Assembly (NCBI RefSeq): GCF_003073375.1 | Contig: NZ_CP029002.1 | Coordinates: 3,086,001 to 3,150,000 of the forward strand | DNA from: Lysinibacillus sp. 2017 | GTDB taxonomy: Bacteria; Bacillota; Bacilli; Bacillales_A; Planococcaceae | Length of the DNA: 64,000 nt | Direction of reading: 5' to 3' | In this document: positions 1-8,302 of the stretch, one piece after another | Numbering within the stretch: the first letter of the stretch is position 1 | Layout: every line of letters starts with the position of its first letter | Notes under the pieces: model-generated | Told to the model about the DNA's origin: nothing | What the model saw: only the letters and a program-made list of their open reading frames with translations | The model's database searches: none | Position numbers and translations under genes: made by a program

Positions 1-309
1 TGTACCAATTGTTCCGAATGGGGCACGCATATATACAGGAAACGATAAGCCGTGTTCTACACCGATATCACCAATAACTACCATGAAGATACCAATTAAA
101 ATAGACCCTACTAATGTTGCAAGTATTAACATCGGCATACTTAAATTAATAATTCCACCTGCACCTATAGCAAATGCAGCTAATACAATGGCCATTCCTA
201 CCCAAATTACGCCAAAACCAACCATCCCGATACTACGATTCTCGTATGTGACAGGAAGTAAATCTGGAGATTTCAAATAATTATTACTTGAACTTTTTGA
301 ATTCGACAT
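1..309 (-). CDS. NCS1-family nucleobase permease, N-terminal part (runs off the window)
   Basis: Integral membrane cation symporter of the nucleobase:cation symporter-1 family. The first 103 residues are visible; the rest lies before base 1. The start ATG at 309 follows a GAGGTG ribosome site. After a polar N-terminus with the family-like segment DLLPVTYENRSIG (residues 16-28) come two hydrophobic segments, about 30-54 and 59-80. Between them and the edge is HGLSFPVYMRAPFG (86-99), a hallmark of NCS1 transporters. It is the last visible gene downstream of hydA, preT and preA on the same strand, 36 bp after preA. The context suggests uracil, thymine, dihydropyrimidine or hydantoin uptake; the exact substrate is inferred from neighbours only. 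Confidence 0.85.
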   Translation of the reverse strand, partial: MSNSKSSSNNYLKSPDLLPVTYENRSIGMVGFGVIWVGMAIVLAAFAIGAGGIINLSMPMLILATLVGSILIGIFMVVIGDIGVEHGLSFPVYMRAPFGTIGT

Positions 310-345
310 AGCTACACCTCATCTTATTAGATTTCACAAGACCAA

Positions 346-1629
346 TTAACGGACAGTACTTGAACCAGTAGTAGCGAATCCCGTAATTAATGACTGCCTT
401 TCGTTCCATGTCATTGGTGGTTGCGTATGAGCTAATTCTTTCATCGTAATTGCACCTTCTGCTGGACATACAATCGAACATAAATTACAACCTACACAGT
501 CCTCTTCACGAACCTTTAGCATTGGACGCCCATTCTCTGAATATAAGTCTATACATTGATGTGCAGTATCTTCGCATGCAATGTGACACTTATTACAGTT
601 AATACAAATGTCATTATTGATCTCTGCTACAACTTTGTAATTTAAATCTAAATCGCCCCAATCAGAATATTTCGGTACTGTTTTTCCTACTAAATCCATC
701 ACCGAAGATAAACCTTTTTCATCTAAATAATTGCTTAATCCATCATTCATATCTTCTACAATGCTAAACCCATGATGCATTGCTGCTGTACAAATTTGTA
801 CGCTTGTAGAACCCATTAATATAAATTCAGCCGCATCTTGCCAGTTTGAAATCCCACCAATTCCTGAAATCGGTACATTTATATACGGATTTCTAGCACA
901 CTCACCAACCATATTCAGTGCAATCGGTTTAACTGCTGGACCACAATAACCACCATGAGCACCCTTGTTTCCAACATGCGGGATTGTATTCCAAGAATTT
1001 AAATCAACGCCAGCCAAACTATTAATTGTGTTAATCATACTAATTGCGTCAGCACCACCTCGTACGGCAGCTTCAGCTGTCACAGTAATATCAGTAATAT
1101 TAGGAGTTAGTTTTACAATTACAGGTACTTGTGCATACTCTTTCGCCCAATAGGTCTGCTTTTCTACTAGTTCTGGAACTTGACCCGAAGCTGACCCCAT
1201 TCCGCGCTCAGCCATTCCATGGGGACAACCAAAATTCAATTCATATCCATCTATTCCAACATCTTGAAGTTTTTTGACGATTTCATGCCACTTTTCCGCT
1301 TTTGGTTCTACCATTATCGAGGCGATAATCGCATGATTTGGGAATCGTTTCTTCGTTTCATAAATCTCTTTTAAATTTACTTCTAACGGACGATCTGTGA
1401 TTAACTCAATATTGTTAAACCCTGCAACCTTTTGCCCATTAAAACTAACTGCTGCAAAACGGGAAGAAACGTTTAAAATTGGATCCCCTAACGTCTTCCA
1501 AACCGCGCCCCCCCAGCCTGCTTCAAATGCTCTTTGAACTTGATAGCCCGAGTTTGTTGGTGGTGCTGATGCTAACCAAAAAGGATTTGGTGACTTTATA
1601 CCAGCAAAATTTATACTTAAATCTGCCAT
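346..1629 (-). CDS. preA: Dihydropyrimidine dehydrogenase (NAD+) subunit PreA
   Basis: Catalytic subunit of the NAD-dependent dihydropyrimidine dehydrogenase that interconverts uracil or thymine and the 5,6-dihydro form in the cytoplasm. The 427 residues fit the family (about 410). An FMN-binding TIM barrel fills the first 320 residues and carries the active-site loop NFGCPHGMAERGMGSASGQ with its catalytic Cys. Two ferredoxin-type CxxCxxCxxxC clusters lie near residues 342-352 and 378-388. The start has a GGGGG ribosome site. It begins 11 bp after preT ends, and the two products form one complex. Dihydroorotate dehydrogenases share the barrel but lack this C-terminal two-cluster domain plus PreT partner. 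Confidence 0.95.
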   Translation of the reverse strand: MADLSINFAGIKSPNPFWLASAPPTNSGYQVQRAFEAGWGGAVWKTLGDPILNVSSRFAAVSFNGQKVAGFNNIELITDRPLEVNLKEIYETKKRFPNHAIIASIMVEPKAEKWHEIVKKLQDVGIDGYELNFGCPHGMAERGMGSASGQVPELVEKQTYWAKEYAQVPVIVKLTPNITDITVTAEAAVRGGADAISMINTINSLAGVDLNSWNTIPHVGNKGAHGGYCGPAVKPIALNMVGECARNPYINVPISGIGGISNWQDAAEFILMGSTSVQICTAAMHHGFSIVEDMNDGLSNYLDEKGLSSVMDLVGKTVPKYSDWGDLDLNYKVVAEINNDICINCNKCHIACEDTAHQCIDLYSENGRPMLKVREEDCVGCNLCSIVCPAEGAITMKELAHTQPPMTWNERQSLITGFATTGSSTVR

Positions 1630-1640
1630 TTGAATACCCC

Positions 1641-2984
1641 CTATGCAATATCTGAAGTTACATTAAGTTCATTATGAATTGCGTACGCTGAATCTTTTCC
1701 TTGTTGCGCCGCAGACACTACCGTTGCTTCTCCGTAGCCATTTCCATAAATAACATCACCACAAGCATAAATCTTCGGATTCGATGTCTTTAAACTGTTC
1801 ATATCTACATCAATTACCCCACGAGTATTTGCTAAGCCTAAGTGTTCAACTAGCTCGGAATGTTTTGATTGACCAATTGCTCGAATGACGGCATCCGTTT
1901 CAATGACAAATTCAGAACCAGGAATTTCAGTCAAAGTACCTTTTCCATTTTCCGTTCCAGTTAACTCCATTTTCATACATTCCATACCAATTACTTTGCC
2001 GTTTTCATCCCCAATGATTCGCTTAGGTAACGATAACCACCTAAATTCAACACCGTCTTGCTTGGCAAAATCATATTCAAAGTCATATGCTGTCATTTCT
2101 TTAGATGTACGGCGGTAAACAATCTGAACTTTCTCTGCATTCAATCGAACTGAACATGTCGCTGCGTCGATTGCCGTATTACCAGCGCCGATTACAACTA
2201 CCTTTTTACCTTGTACCTTATCAGTAAACGTAGCTTTTGATTCTTTTACAAAATCAATCGCATCATATACCCCTTCTAAATTTTCACCTTCAATGCCTAG
2301 CATTGGTACTTTCCCCATTCCAACCGCTACGATGATACGATCGAAATTGGCAAGGAGATCATCAACTAGAACATCTTCTCCTATTTTTGTGCTCGTTTTT
2401 ATTTCAACGCCAAGTTTTTGTACTTGTTGTACTTCCCACTCCACGACATCTTGTGGTAAGCGGAATGAAACGATTCCGTAGTAATTTAAGCCCCCCGCTT
2501 TTTCATCTGCTTCGTAAATTGTCACACCATAGCCTAATAATGCCAATTCTCGCGCAGCAGATAATCCTGCAGGTCCGCTTCCAATAATCGCAATTTTCTT
2601 GCCGTTCGCTGGCTGTGGAGTAAATAAATTTACATTTGATTCACGTAGCCAATCCGTTGCATATCGTTGTAAATGACCGATTTGAATTGGTTTCTCTTCG
2701 CTATTTAAAACACATGCTCCCTCACAAAGCTCAATCGTTGGACAAACACGTGCACAACTTGCTCCTACTGGATTTGATTCCATAATGACACGAGCAGAGC
2801 CCTTCATATTCTTCGTAGCAATTTTCTTTATAAAGCTTGGAATATTAATACTCGTTGGACATGCTTGAATACAAGGTGCATCATAGCAATATAAACAGCG
2901 ATTCGCTTCTACAGTTGCTGTGTATGTTGTTAGACCACCAAACATTTCTTCAAAGTTTTTTGCTAAATCAATTTTCATTTTCAT
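1641..2984 (-). CDS. preT: Dihydropyrimidine dehydrogenase (NAD+) subunit PreT
   Basis: FAD and NAD(P)-binding partner of PreA that passes electrons between NADH and the pyrimidine-reducing site. The 447-residue protein has an N-terminal cysteine-rich Fe-S region (CLYCYDAPCIQACP, then CARVCPTIELCEGAC). A first dinucleotide fold starts at IIGSGPAGLSAARE (about 131) and a second at VVIGAGNTAIDAA (about 262). The C-terminal ACGDV segment is typical of the glutamate synthase small-subunit / PreT family. An AGAGGG site precedes the first ATG; a second ATG two codons later is possible. GltD is the closest alternative, but the adjacent preA and hydA decide the call. Confidence 0.94.
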   Translation of the reverse strand: MKMKIDLAKNFEEMFGGLTTYTATVEANRCLYCYDAPCIQACPTSINIPSFIKKIATKNMKGSARVIMESNPVGASCARVCPTIELCEGACVLNSEEKPIQIGHLQRYATDWLRESNVNLFTPQPANGKKIAIIGSGPAGLSAARELALLGYGVTIYEADEKAGGLNYYGIVSFRLPQDVVEWEVQQVQKLGVEIKTSTKIGEDVLVDDLLANFDRIIVAVGMGKVPMLGIEGENLEGVYDAIDFVKESKATFTDKVQGKKVVVIGAGNTAIDAATCSVRLNAEKVQIVYRRTSKEMTAYDFEYDFAKQDGVEFRWLSLPKRIIGDENGKVIGMECMKMELTGTENGKGTLTEIPGSEFVIETDAVIRAIGQSKHSELVEHLGLANTRGVIDVDMNSLKTSNPKIYACGDVIYGNGYGEATVVSAAQQGKDSAYAIHNELNVTSDIA

Positions 2985-3037
2985 AACAACCCTCTTTCCA
3001 GTACGATTTGTTATTACTTGTCTAGTTGATTTACTAT

Positions 3038-4435
3038 TTATATAGTTACTTTAGCTGTGTTTTTTACTTCGCGTCGAATATACTTACCGCTACCTAGCTT
3101 CCCTACAAACGCTTTATCTTTAATGACATATTCACCACGTACTAAAACGCTAGTCGGTTCGCCTGTTACTTCCAAACCTTCAAATGCGTTATAGTCCACA
3201 TTCATATGATGTGTTTCCACTGAAATTGTCCGTTTTACAGTTGGATCAAATAATACGATATCTGCATCGGAACCAATAGCAATCGTTCCTTTTTGTGGGA
3301 ACAATCCAAAAATCTTTGCAGACTGAGTAGAAATCATATCCACGAATTCATTTACTGAAATACGTCCTTTTTCTACCCCTTCTGAATATAAAACAGAGAA
3401 GCGATCTTCGATAAATGGTCCCCCGTTTGGAATTTTCGAGAAATCATCTTTCCCTAATGATTTTTTGCCATTGAAACTGAAGGAACATTGATCTGAACCA
3501 ATCGTTTGTAATTGCTTTGCTTTTAATGCATTCCATAATACCTCTTGGTGTTCTTTAGGACGTAAAGGGGGAGACCAGACATATTTTGCACCTTCAAAAT
3601 TTGGTTTTTCTAATGCCGTTTGGTCTAATACTAAATATGGGGGACACGTTTCACCTAAAACATTGTAGCCTTTATTGCGAGCTGAAATAATTTCATCAAC
3701 AGCTTCTTTACATGTTACATGTACAACATAAAGTTTCGCTCCTGCTAAATGAGCCAGTTCAATCGCACGTTTTGTTGCTTCTCCTTCAACTTCTGGTGGG
3801 CGAGTTAATGCATGATAAATTGGTGCTGTATTACCATTTGCTTTTGCTTCCTCAACAAGCTCATCAATAACGGAACCATTTTCACAGTGCACCATAACCG
3901 TTGCACCAAGTTCTTTTCCCACTTTAAACGCCTGGAATAATGTACGATCTGATGCTTGAAATTCTTTTGCATAAGCTAAAAACACTTTGATCGAACTAAT
4001 ACCACCTTTTTCTAGCGCTTCTGGTAATTCTTTTAAACGTTGTTCATTTAAATCACCAATCATTAGATGGAAACCGTAGTCAATAACTGCTTTGTCTTTT
4101 GATTTACTATGCCATGTATCAATCGCATCCATTAATGTTGGAGATCCAGCACTAATACAGAAATCAATAATTGTCGTCGTTCCACCAAATGCTGCTGCAA
4201 TGGTTCCTGTCTCCCAATCATCATCTGTAACTGTATTATTAAAGGGCATGTCTAGGTGAGTATGTGGATCAATTCCTCCAGGGAATAATAGTTTTCCTGA
4301 TGCATCAATAAGCTCTGCATCTGCCTCTTGAATACTCGAAGCAATTTGTTTAATAATCCCATCTTCAATTAGCAAATCTGCTTTATACGTATCTGCAGCT
4401 GTTACAATTGTTCCCCCAGATATAATCTTCTTCAT
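3038..4435 (-). CDS. hydA: Dihydropyrimidinase / D-hydantoinase
   Basis: Zinc amidohydrolase that opens dihydrouracil or dihydrothymine to the N-carbamoyl-beta-amino acid, the second step after PreAT. The 465 residues match the family. The metal ligands are seen as DPHTHLD near residue 57, the lysine that becomes carboxylated in KVFLAYAKE near 150, MVHCENG, VVHVTCKEA, and the C-terminal aspartate in GSDQCSFSF. The start ATG has a GGAGGA site. It is first in the hydA-preT-preA-permease run, 53 bp before preT. The sequence cannot separate physiological dihydropyrimidinase from a broader hydantoinase; the neighbouring preTA and carbamoylase favour pyrimidine breakdown. Confidence 0.93.
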   Translation of the reverse strand: MKKIISGGTIVTAADTYKADLLIEDGIIKQIASSIQEADAELIDASGKLLFPGGIDPHTHLDMPFNNTVTDDDWETGTIAAAFGGTTTIIDFCISAGSPTLMDAIDTWHSKSKDKAVIDYGFHLMIGDLNEQRLKELPEALEKGGISSIKVFLAYAKEFQASDRTLFQAFKVGKELGATVMVHCENGSVIDELVEEAKANGNTAPIYHALTRPPEVEGEATKRAIELAHLAGAKLYVVHVTCKEAVDEIISARNKGYNVLGETCPPYLVLDQTALEKPNFEGAKYVWSPPLRPKEHQEVLWNALKAKQLQTIGSDQCSFSFNGKKSLGKDDFSKIPNGGPFIEDRFSVLYSEGVEKGRISVNEFVDMISTQSAKIFGLFPQKGTIAIGSDADIVLFDPTVKRTISVETHHMNVDYNAFEGLEVTGEPTSVLVRGEYVIKDKAFVGKLGSGKYIRREVKNTAKVTI

Positions 4436-4462
4436 AGCTATTCCTCCTGTTCACAATTTATT

Positions 4463-4489
4463 TATCAAAATCCTTCTTAAGGATTGATA
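4463..4489 (-). promoter_or_regulatory. Inverted repeat in the hydA leader
   Basis: Upstream of hydA there is a near-palindrome, TATCAAAATCCTT then AAGGATTGATA with a 3-nt centre and a two-base bulge. A further TATCAAAATAC half lies some 6 bp beyond it. It sits 28-54 bp ahead of the start codon. It may be an operator for the cluster regulator or an RNA hairpin in the leader. No clear sigma-A promoter was found in the 352-bp gap between hydA and mmsA. Confidence 0.35.
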
Positions 4490-4722
4490 AAACGCTATCA
4501 AAATACAAAAAATTCAAACTATTAAAGTTGTAACTATCCTAGTAAAATGATACAAGTCTATTCTCTAGAATGACGAACTTAGATTGATGTCTATTTTTAA
4601 ATCTAGTGGAACGCATATCTTGTCTGTAATTTAAAATATGAAATAAATTACAATCTCATAACCTATTTGGCTAGAATAAACACTATTAAAATAATTTTTT
4701 AGTGCACAAAAAACTATAAATA

Positions 4723-4777
4723 AAGGAGCCAGGTTCATTATTACCTATACAAGATGTAATAACAAAGCCAGCTCCTT
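4723..4777 (-). terminator. Terminator after mmsA
   Basis: AAGGAGC pairs with GCTCCTT, with a second inner pairing of GTTATTAC and GTAATAA. On the minus strand it is followed by a T-rich stretch. It lies 11 bp past the mmsA stop and separates the aminotransferase-mmsA unit from hydA-preT-preA. Confidence 0.7.
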
Positions 4778-4787
4778 CTCTATCTAT

Positions 4788-6305
4788 TTAATTATTGCTA
4801 GGGAATGCAAATGTCGAGTTTGTCTTTTCTGTCACTTCAGGCCAACGCTCCGAAACAGTTTTCGTTTTCGTGTAGAACCGAGCTTGATCTGGGCCAAACA
4901 TATGACCTTCACCAAAACGAGAGCCTTTGAAACCGGCAAAGTTATGATACCCTACTGGAATTGGTATTGGTACGTTAACACCTACCATACCTACATCAAT
5001 TTCAGTCGTAAACTTGCGCGCTGCAGCACCATCATTTGTAAAAATGGTTACACCGTTAGCCAATTCTTGAGAGTTAATTAAATCAATTGCTGCGGTTAGA
5101 GACTCTACGCGCACCACATTTCGAGCTGGACCGAATACTTCTTGTTCGAAAATATCCATATCCGCTGTAACATTATCTAATAAAGTAGGGCCAACAAAGA
5201 AACCATTTAAATTTTTAGCAATATTCAATGTACGTCCATCATTTACTACTGTTGCCCCTTGTTGTTCAGCTTGGTCAATTGCCTTTAAAATAATCTCTTT
5301 TGATTCTTTTGAAATGACCGGACCAAAATCTGTTCCTTCTTCTGTGTAACTTCCAACTTTTAATTTACTAATCTTATCTTTTAAAATTTCTACTAATTTA
5401 TTTGCTGTCTCTTCTCCAACCGGCATAATAGTAGAAATAGCCATACAACGTTGTGAAGCCGCACCATATGCTGCACCAATGAATGCATTTGCCACTTGCT
5501 CTAAATCTGCATCTGGCATGACAACCATATTGTTTTTACCACCGCCAAGAGCTGTTACACGCTTCCCATGTTTAGATCCCGTCTCGTAAATATATTTTGC
5601 TACAGGAGTTGACCCTACAAATGAAATTGCCTGTATAGTCGGATTTTCTAGTAGTTCATTTACTGCCTCTTTACTACCATTTACTACCGTCCAAATGCCA
5701 TCTGGTAGACCGGCTTTTTTCCACAATTCACTTACATAAAGAGAAGTCATCGGGACTTTTTCAGAAGCCTTTAAAATAACAGCATTTCCGACCGCAACGG
5801 CCATTGATGTTTGCGCTAACGGTACCATAATAGGAAAATTAAATGGTGAAATTGCAGCAACAACACCTAAAGGATATTTTGCTGAATATGCATTAATTTG
5901 ACCGCCAACATTTACAGAGTATTCTCCCTTTATTAAGTGAGGTGCGCCAATTGCTAAATCAACTGACTCTAGTGCACGAGTTACTTCTCCACGCGCGTCT
6001 TCTAACGTTTTTCCGCTTTCTGTACAAATAATAGTCATTAATTCATCCATATTTTCTGTTAACAGGTGACGAAAACGCATTAATACTTCTGCTCGTTTCG
6101 CAACTGATACATCCCGCCAAGCAGGGAATGCTTCTTTAGCAGCTGCAATTGCTTCACGAGTTTCTTCTGCTGTTGCATGTGGTACTTCCGCAATCACTTG
6201 ACCCGTTGATGGATTATAAACATTTGCATAATTACCACTTTTTCCTTCTACTAATTGTCCATTAATGAAATGCGTTAATTTTTTTACTAAAACTGCTTCT
6301 GCCAT
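4788..6305 (-). CDS. mmsA: CoA-acylating (methyl)malonate-semialdehyde dehydrogenase
   Basis: Oxidises malonate or methylmalonate semialdehyde with NAD and CoA to acetyl-CoA or propionyl-CoA, the last step of beta-alanine or beta-aminoisobutyrate breakdown. The 505-residue protein has an aldehyde dehydrogenase Rossmann region (ISPFNFPIMVPL, then SFVGSTPVAKYIYETG) and the catalytic Cys in ASQRCMAIS near 286. EVFGPARNVVR and the MmsA-like GYHNFAGFKGSRFGE follow. I chose ATG 6305, 7-10 bp after a GGAGGAGA site. An in-frame TTG at 6311 sits even closer to that site and cannot be excluded. It is 17 bp downstream of the aminotransferase gene. The inositol-pathway IolA is a paralogous alternative; no iol genes are nearby. 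Confidence 0.92.
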   Translation of the reverse strand: MAEAVLVKKLTHFINGQLVEGKSGNYANVYNPSTGQVIAEVPHATAEETREAIAAAKEAFPAWRDVSVAKRAEVLMRFRHLLTENMDELMTIICTESGKTLEDARGEVTRALESVDLAIGAPHLIKGEYSVNVGGQINAYSAKYPLGVVAAISPFNFPIMVPLAQTSMAVAVGNAVILKASEKVPMTSLYVSELWKKAGLPDGIWTVVNGSKEAVNELLENPTIQAISFVGSTPVAKYIYETGSKHGKRVTALGGGKNNMVVMPDADLEQVANAFIGAAYGAASQRCMAISTIMPVGEETANKLVEILKDKISKLKVGSYTEEGTDFGPVISKESKEIILKAIDQAEQQGATVVNDGRTLNIAKNLNGFFVGPTLLDNVTADMDIFEQEVFGPARNVVRVESLTAAIDLINSQELANGVTIFTNDGAAARKFTTEIDVGMVGVNVPIPIPVGYHNFAGFKGSRFGEGHMFGPDQARFYTKTKTVSERWPEVTEKTNSTFAFPSNN

Positions 6306-6322
6306 ATTCAAATCTCCTCCTT

Positions 6323-7678
6323 TTACTTAATACTGTTCACTGCTTCGATGACGGTATTTGCTATAAAGTCCATCTCTTCAAACGTAATTGTCAGTGGTGG
6401 AGATAATGTTAAAACGTTATTGTAATTCGCCACTGTAACACCATTTTTCCCTATAATTAATCCTTTTTCTTTACAATAGGAAATGACAGCATTTACTTTT
6501 TGAATATCTAGAGGATTTTTAGTCTCTTTATCTTCCACTAGTTCAATTCCAAGTAATAACCCTTTACCGCGAATGTTACCTACTAACGGATGATCACTTA
6601 AACTTTCTTCTAAAGATCGCATGAGCTCTGCGCCTACTATTGCTGAATGCTCAAATAAATTTTCACGTTCCATAATTTCAATGTTTTTTAGTGCTACTGC
6701 ACAAGCTACTGGAGAACCACCAAAAGTATTTACATGACGTAAAAACTCATAGTCACCATTATCAGTGAATTGTTCATATATTTCTCTACGTACCGCAGTA
6801 GCTGATAATGGCATATATGCACTTGTTAATCCTTTTGCCATCGTCACGATATCTGGCTTAATCCCATAGTTTTGGAATCCAAAGGCTTTACCTGTACGAC
6901 CAAAACCACAAATTACTTCATCAACAATTAGTAACGTACCGTGCTTTTCACATACCTCTTTAACGCCCTCCATATATGAATCATTTGGTACGATTACACC
7001 GCCACCGGTAATGATTGGTTCCATAATAACCGCAGCAACTGTTTCTGACATTTCCCAAGTTATCATTTGATCAATCGCTTTTACACTAGGTAAGGTCGTC
7101 GGATCTTCATGTTGCATTTCCTCGGGATATCGATATTGATCTGGTGGCGGAACATGTAAGAATCCCGGTGCAAGTGGCTCATATTTATATTTACGTTGTG
7201 CTTGACCCGTTGCAGCAAGAGACCCCATCGTATTCCCGTGATAGGCACGGTAACGTGATATAATTTTATAGCGATTTGTTTCACCTTTTTGTTGGTAATA
7301 TTGACGAACAATTTTAAAAGCCACTTCATTTGCTTCAGACCCACTGTTCGAATAAAACACTACATATTCATCGCCTAGTAATTCACTAATTTTTTCGCTT
7401 AACAAAATAGATGGAGTATGTCCATAAGACAGCGGTGTATATGAATTTTTTATCATTTGATCATAGGCTACTTCTGCAATTTCTTTACGCCCGTAACCGA
7501 TATTTGTACACCACAAACCTGCCATTGCATCTAAATATTTGTTTCCATCAATATCCGTCAGCCATGCACCTTCTGCTTGTTCAACAATAAAAGTTGCATC
7601 TGGGTTATACGGTTTCATCGAATGCCATACGTATTTTTCATCATTTGCTTTCCAGTTATAATCCACTGATTTGCTCAT
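6323..7678 (-). CDS. Class III omega-amino acid aminotransferase (beta-alanine type)
   Basis: PLP enzyme expected to move the amino group of beta-alanine or beta-aminoisobutyrate to a keto acid, yielding the semialdehyde used by the next gene. The 451-residue protein shows the class III landmarks: SNSGSEANEVA near 112-122, YHGNT near 147, the PLP-contact Asp in LLIVDEVICGFGRTG (Asp253) and the Schiff-base lysine in TMAKGLTS (Lys282). The start ATG at 7678 follows AGGAGG by 7 nt; the reading frame stays open further upstream but has no ribosome site. Substrate assignment rests on the surrounding pyrimidine genes. Confidence 0.88.
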   Translation of the reverse strand: MSKSVDYNWKANDEKYVWHSMKPYNPDATFIVEQAEGAWLTDIDGNKYLDAMAGLWCTNIGYGRKEIAEVAYDQMIKNSYTPLSYGHTPSILLSEKISELLGDEYVVFYSNSGSEANEVAFKIVRQYYQQKGETNRYKIISRYRAYHGNTMGSLAATGQAQRKYKYEPLAPGFLHVPPPDQYRYPEEMQHEDPTTLPSVKAIDQMITWEMSETVAAVIMEPIITGGGVIVPNDSYMEGVKEVCEKHGTLLIVDEVICGFGRTGKAFGFQNYGIKPDIVTMAKGLTSAYMPLSATAVRREIYEQFTDNGDYEFLRHVNTFGGSPVACAVALKNIEIMERENLFEHSAIVGAELMRSLEESLSDHPLVGNIRGKGLLLGIELVEDKETKNPLDIQKVNAVISYCKEKGLIIGKNGVTVANYNNVLTLSPPLTITFEEMDFIANTVIEAVNSIK

Positions 7679-7792
7679 GAACATTCCTCCTAGTTTTCCA
7701 ACCTTACCTCTATTTTCTCTTATCCGGACTGTTAGGGCACTATACATTGTGTAAAACAATTAAATACACTTATTTCACATTTAGATCATTTT

Positions 7793-8301
7793 GGTTCATC
7801 ACCGTAACATGGGGTTGATTATTGTTTTATCAGTTTGTCTAGCTATTGGCGGGCTACGGCATGACCGCATTATGGCCACGTGGTACGTGTCCATACTACT
7901 GTCTTTAATGCCGCATGCGAGGCCCGCCAATACAAAGTGTTGTACATTTTACCCAGTTAAATGCGTCTGATAATGCCGCTTGCGCTATCGCGAGGCGGCG
8001 GGGATTGATCAAGTTTATCCTCTATTCTAAGTGAATTTTGAATCCTATTTCGTCATTGAAATGAAAGTGAATGCCATGGTATTCCAAAATAGAGTGCCGC
8101 GAAGCGCAGGGGGCGACCCCTTGGGGATTAAGCGTGCGCGGAATATCCACTTGTTGCTTGCCGCCGTAGAGGCAAGTAACAAGTTAGATGGAGCCACGCC
8201 CCCAGGAAAGCGTCCCCCGTAGCGTAGCAGAACGGACTAGATTAAAAAGGAATCACTTTGAATCCTAAAATTATGTCATCCCCAACTTATGGTGATGAGC
8301 C
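7793..8301. mobile_element. MITE-like element, full-length copy, with 8-bp target duplication
   Basis: A 509-bp non-coding element. The left end reads GGTTCATCACCGTAACATGG. The right end, read inward, begins GGCTCATCACCATAAG. These form terminal inverted repeats of about 26 bp with 5 mismatches. The flanking octamer ATCATTTT occurs at 7785-7792 and again at 8302-8309, a perfect 8-bp target duplication that includes the pucR stop codon. Inside are the long type D hairpin (7845-7931) and a GC-rich segment with no convincing gene. No transposase is encoded. Its left 64 bp are identical to the copy at 57707. Confidence 0.85.
7845..7931. repeat. Long hairpin module, type D
   Basis: An 87-nt imperfect palindrome bounded by ATTGGCGGGC and GCCCGCCAAT, with an inner stem around CACGTGGTACGTG. 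The core CACGTGGTACGTGTCC followed by TACTACTG is shared with type B hairpins of the arrays at 20-22 kb and 36.1 kb. It lies within the MITE-like element. Confidence 0.8.
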
Positions 8302-8302
8302 A

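Noticed and set aside
8031-8222. 63-codon plus-strand frame in the 7793 element
   Set aside because: It lies wholly inside the MITE-like repeat, lacks a ribosome site, and is broken in the other copies.
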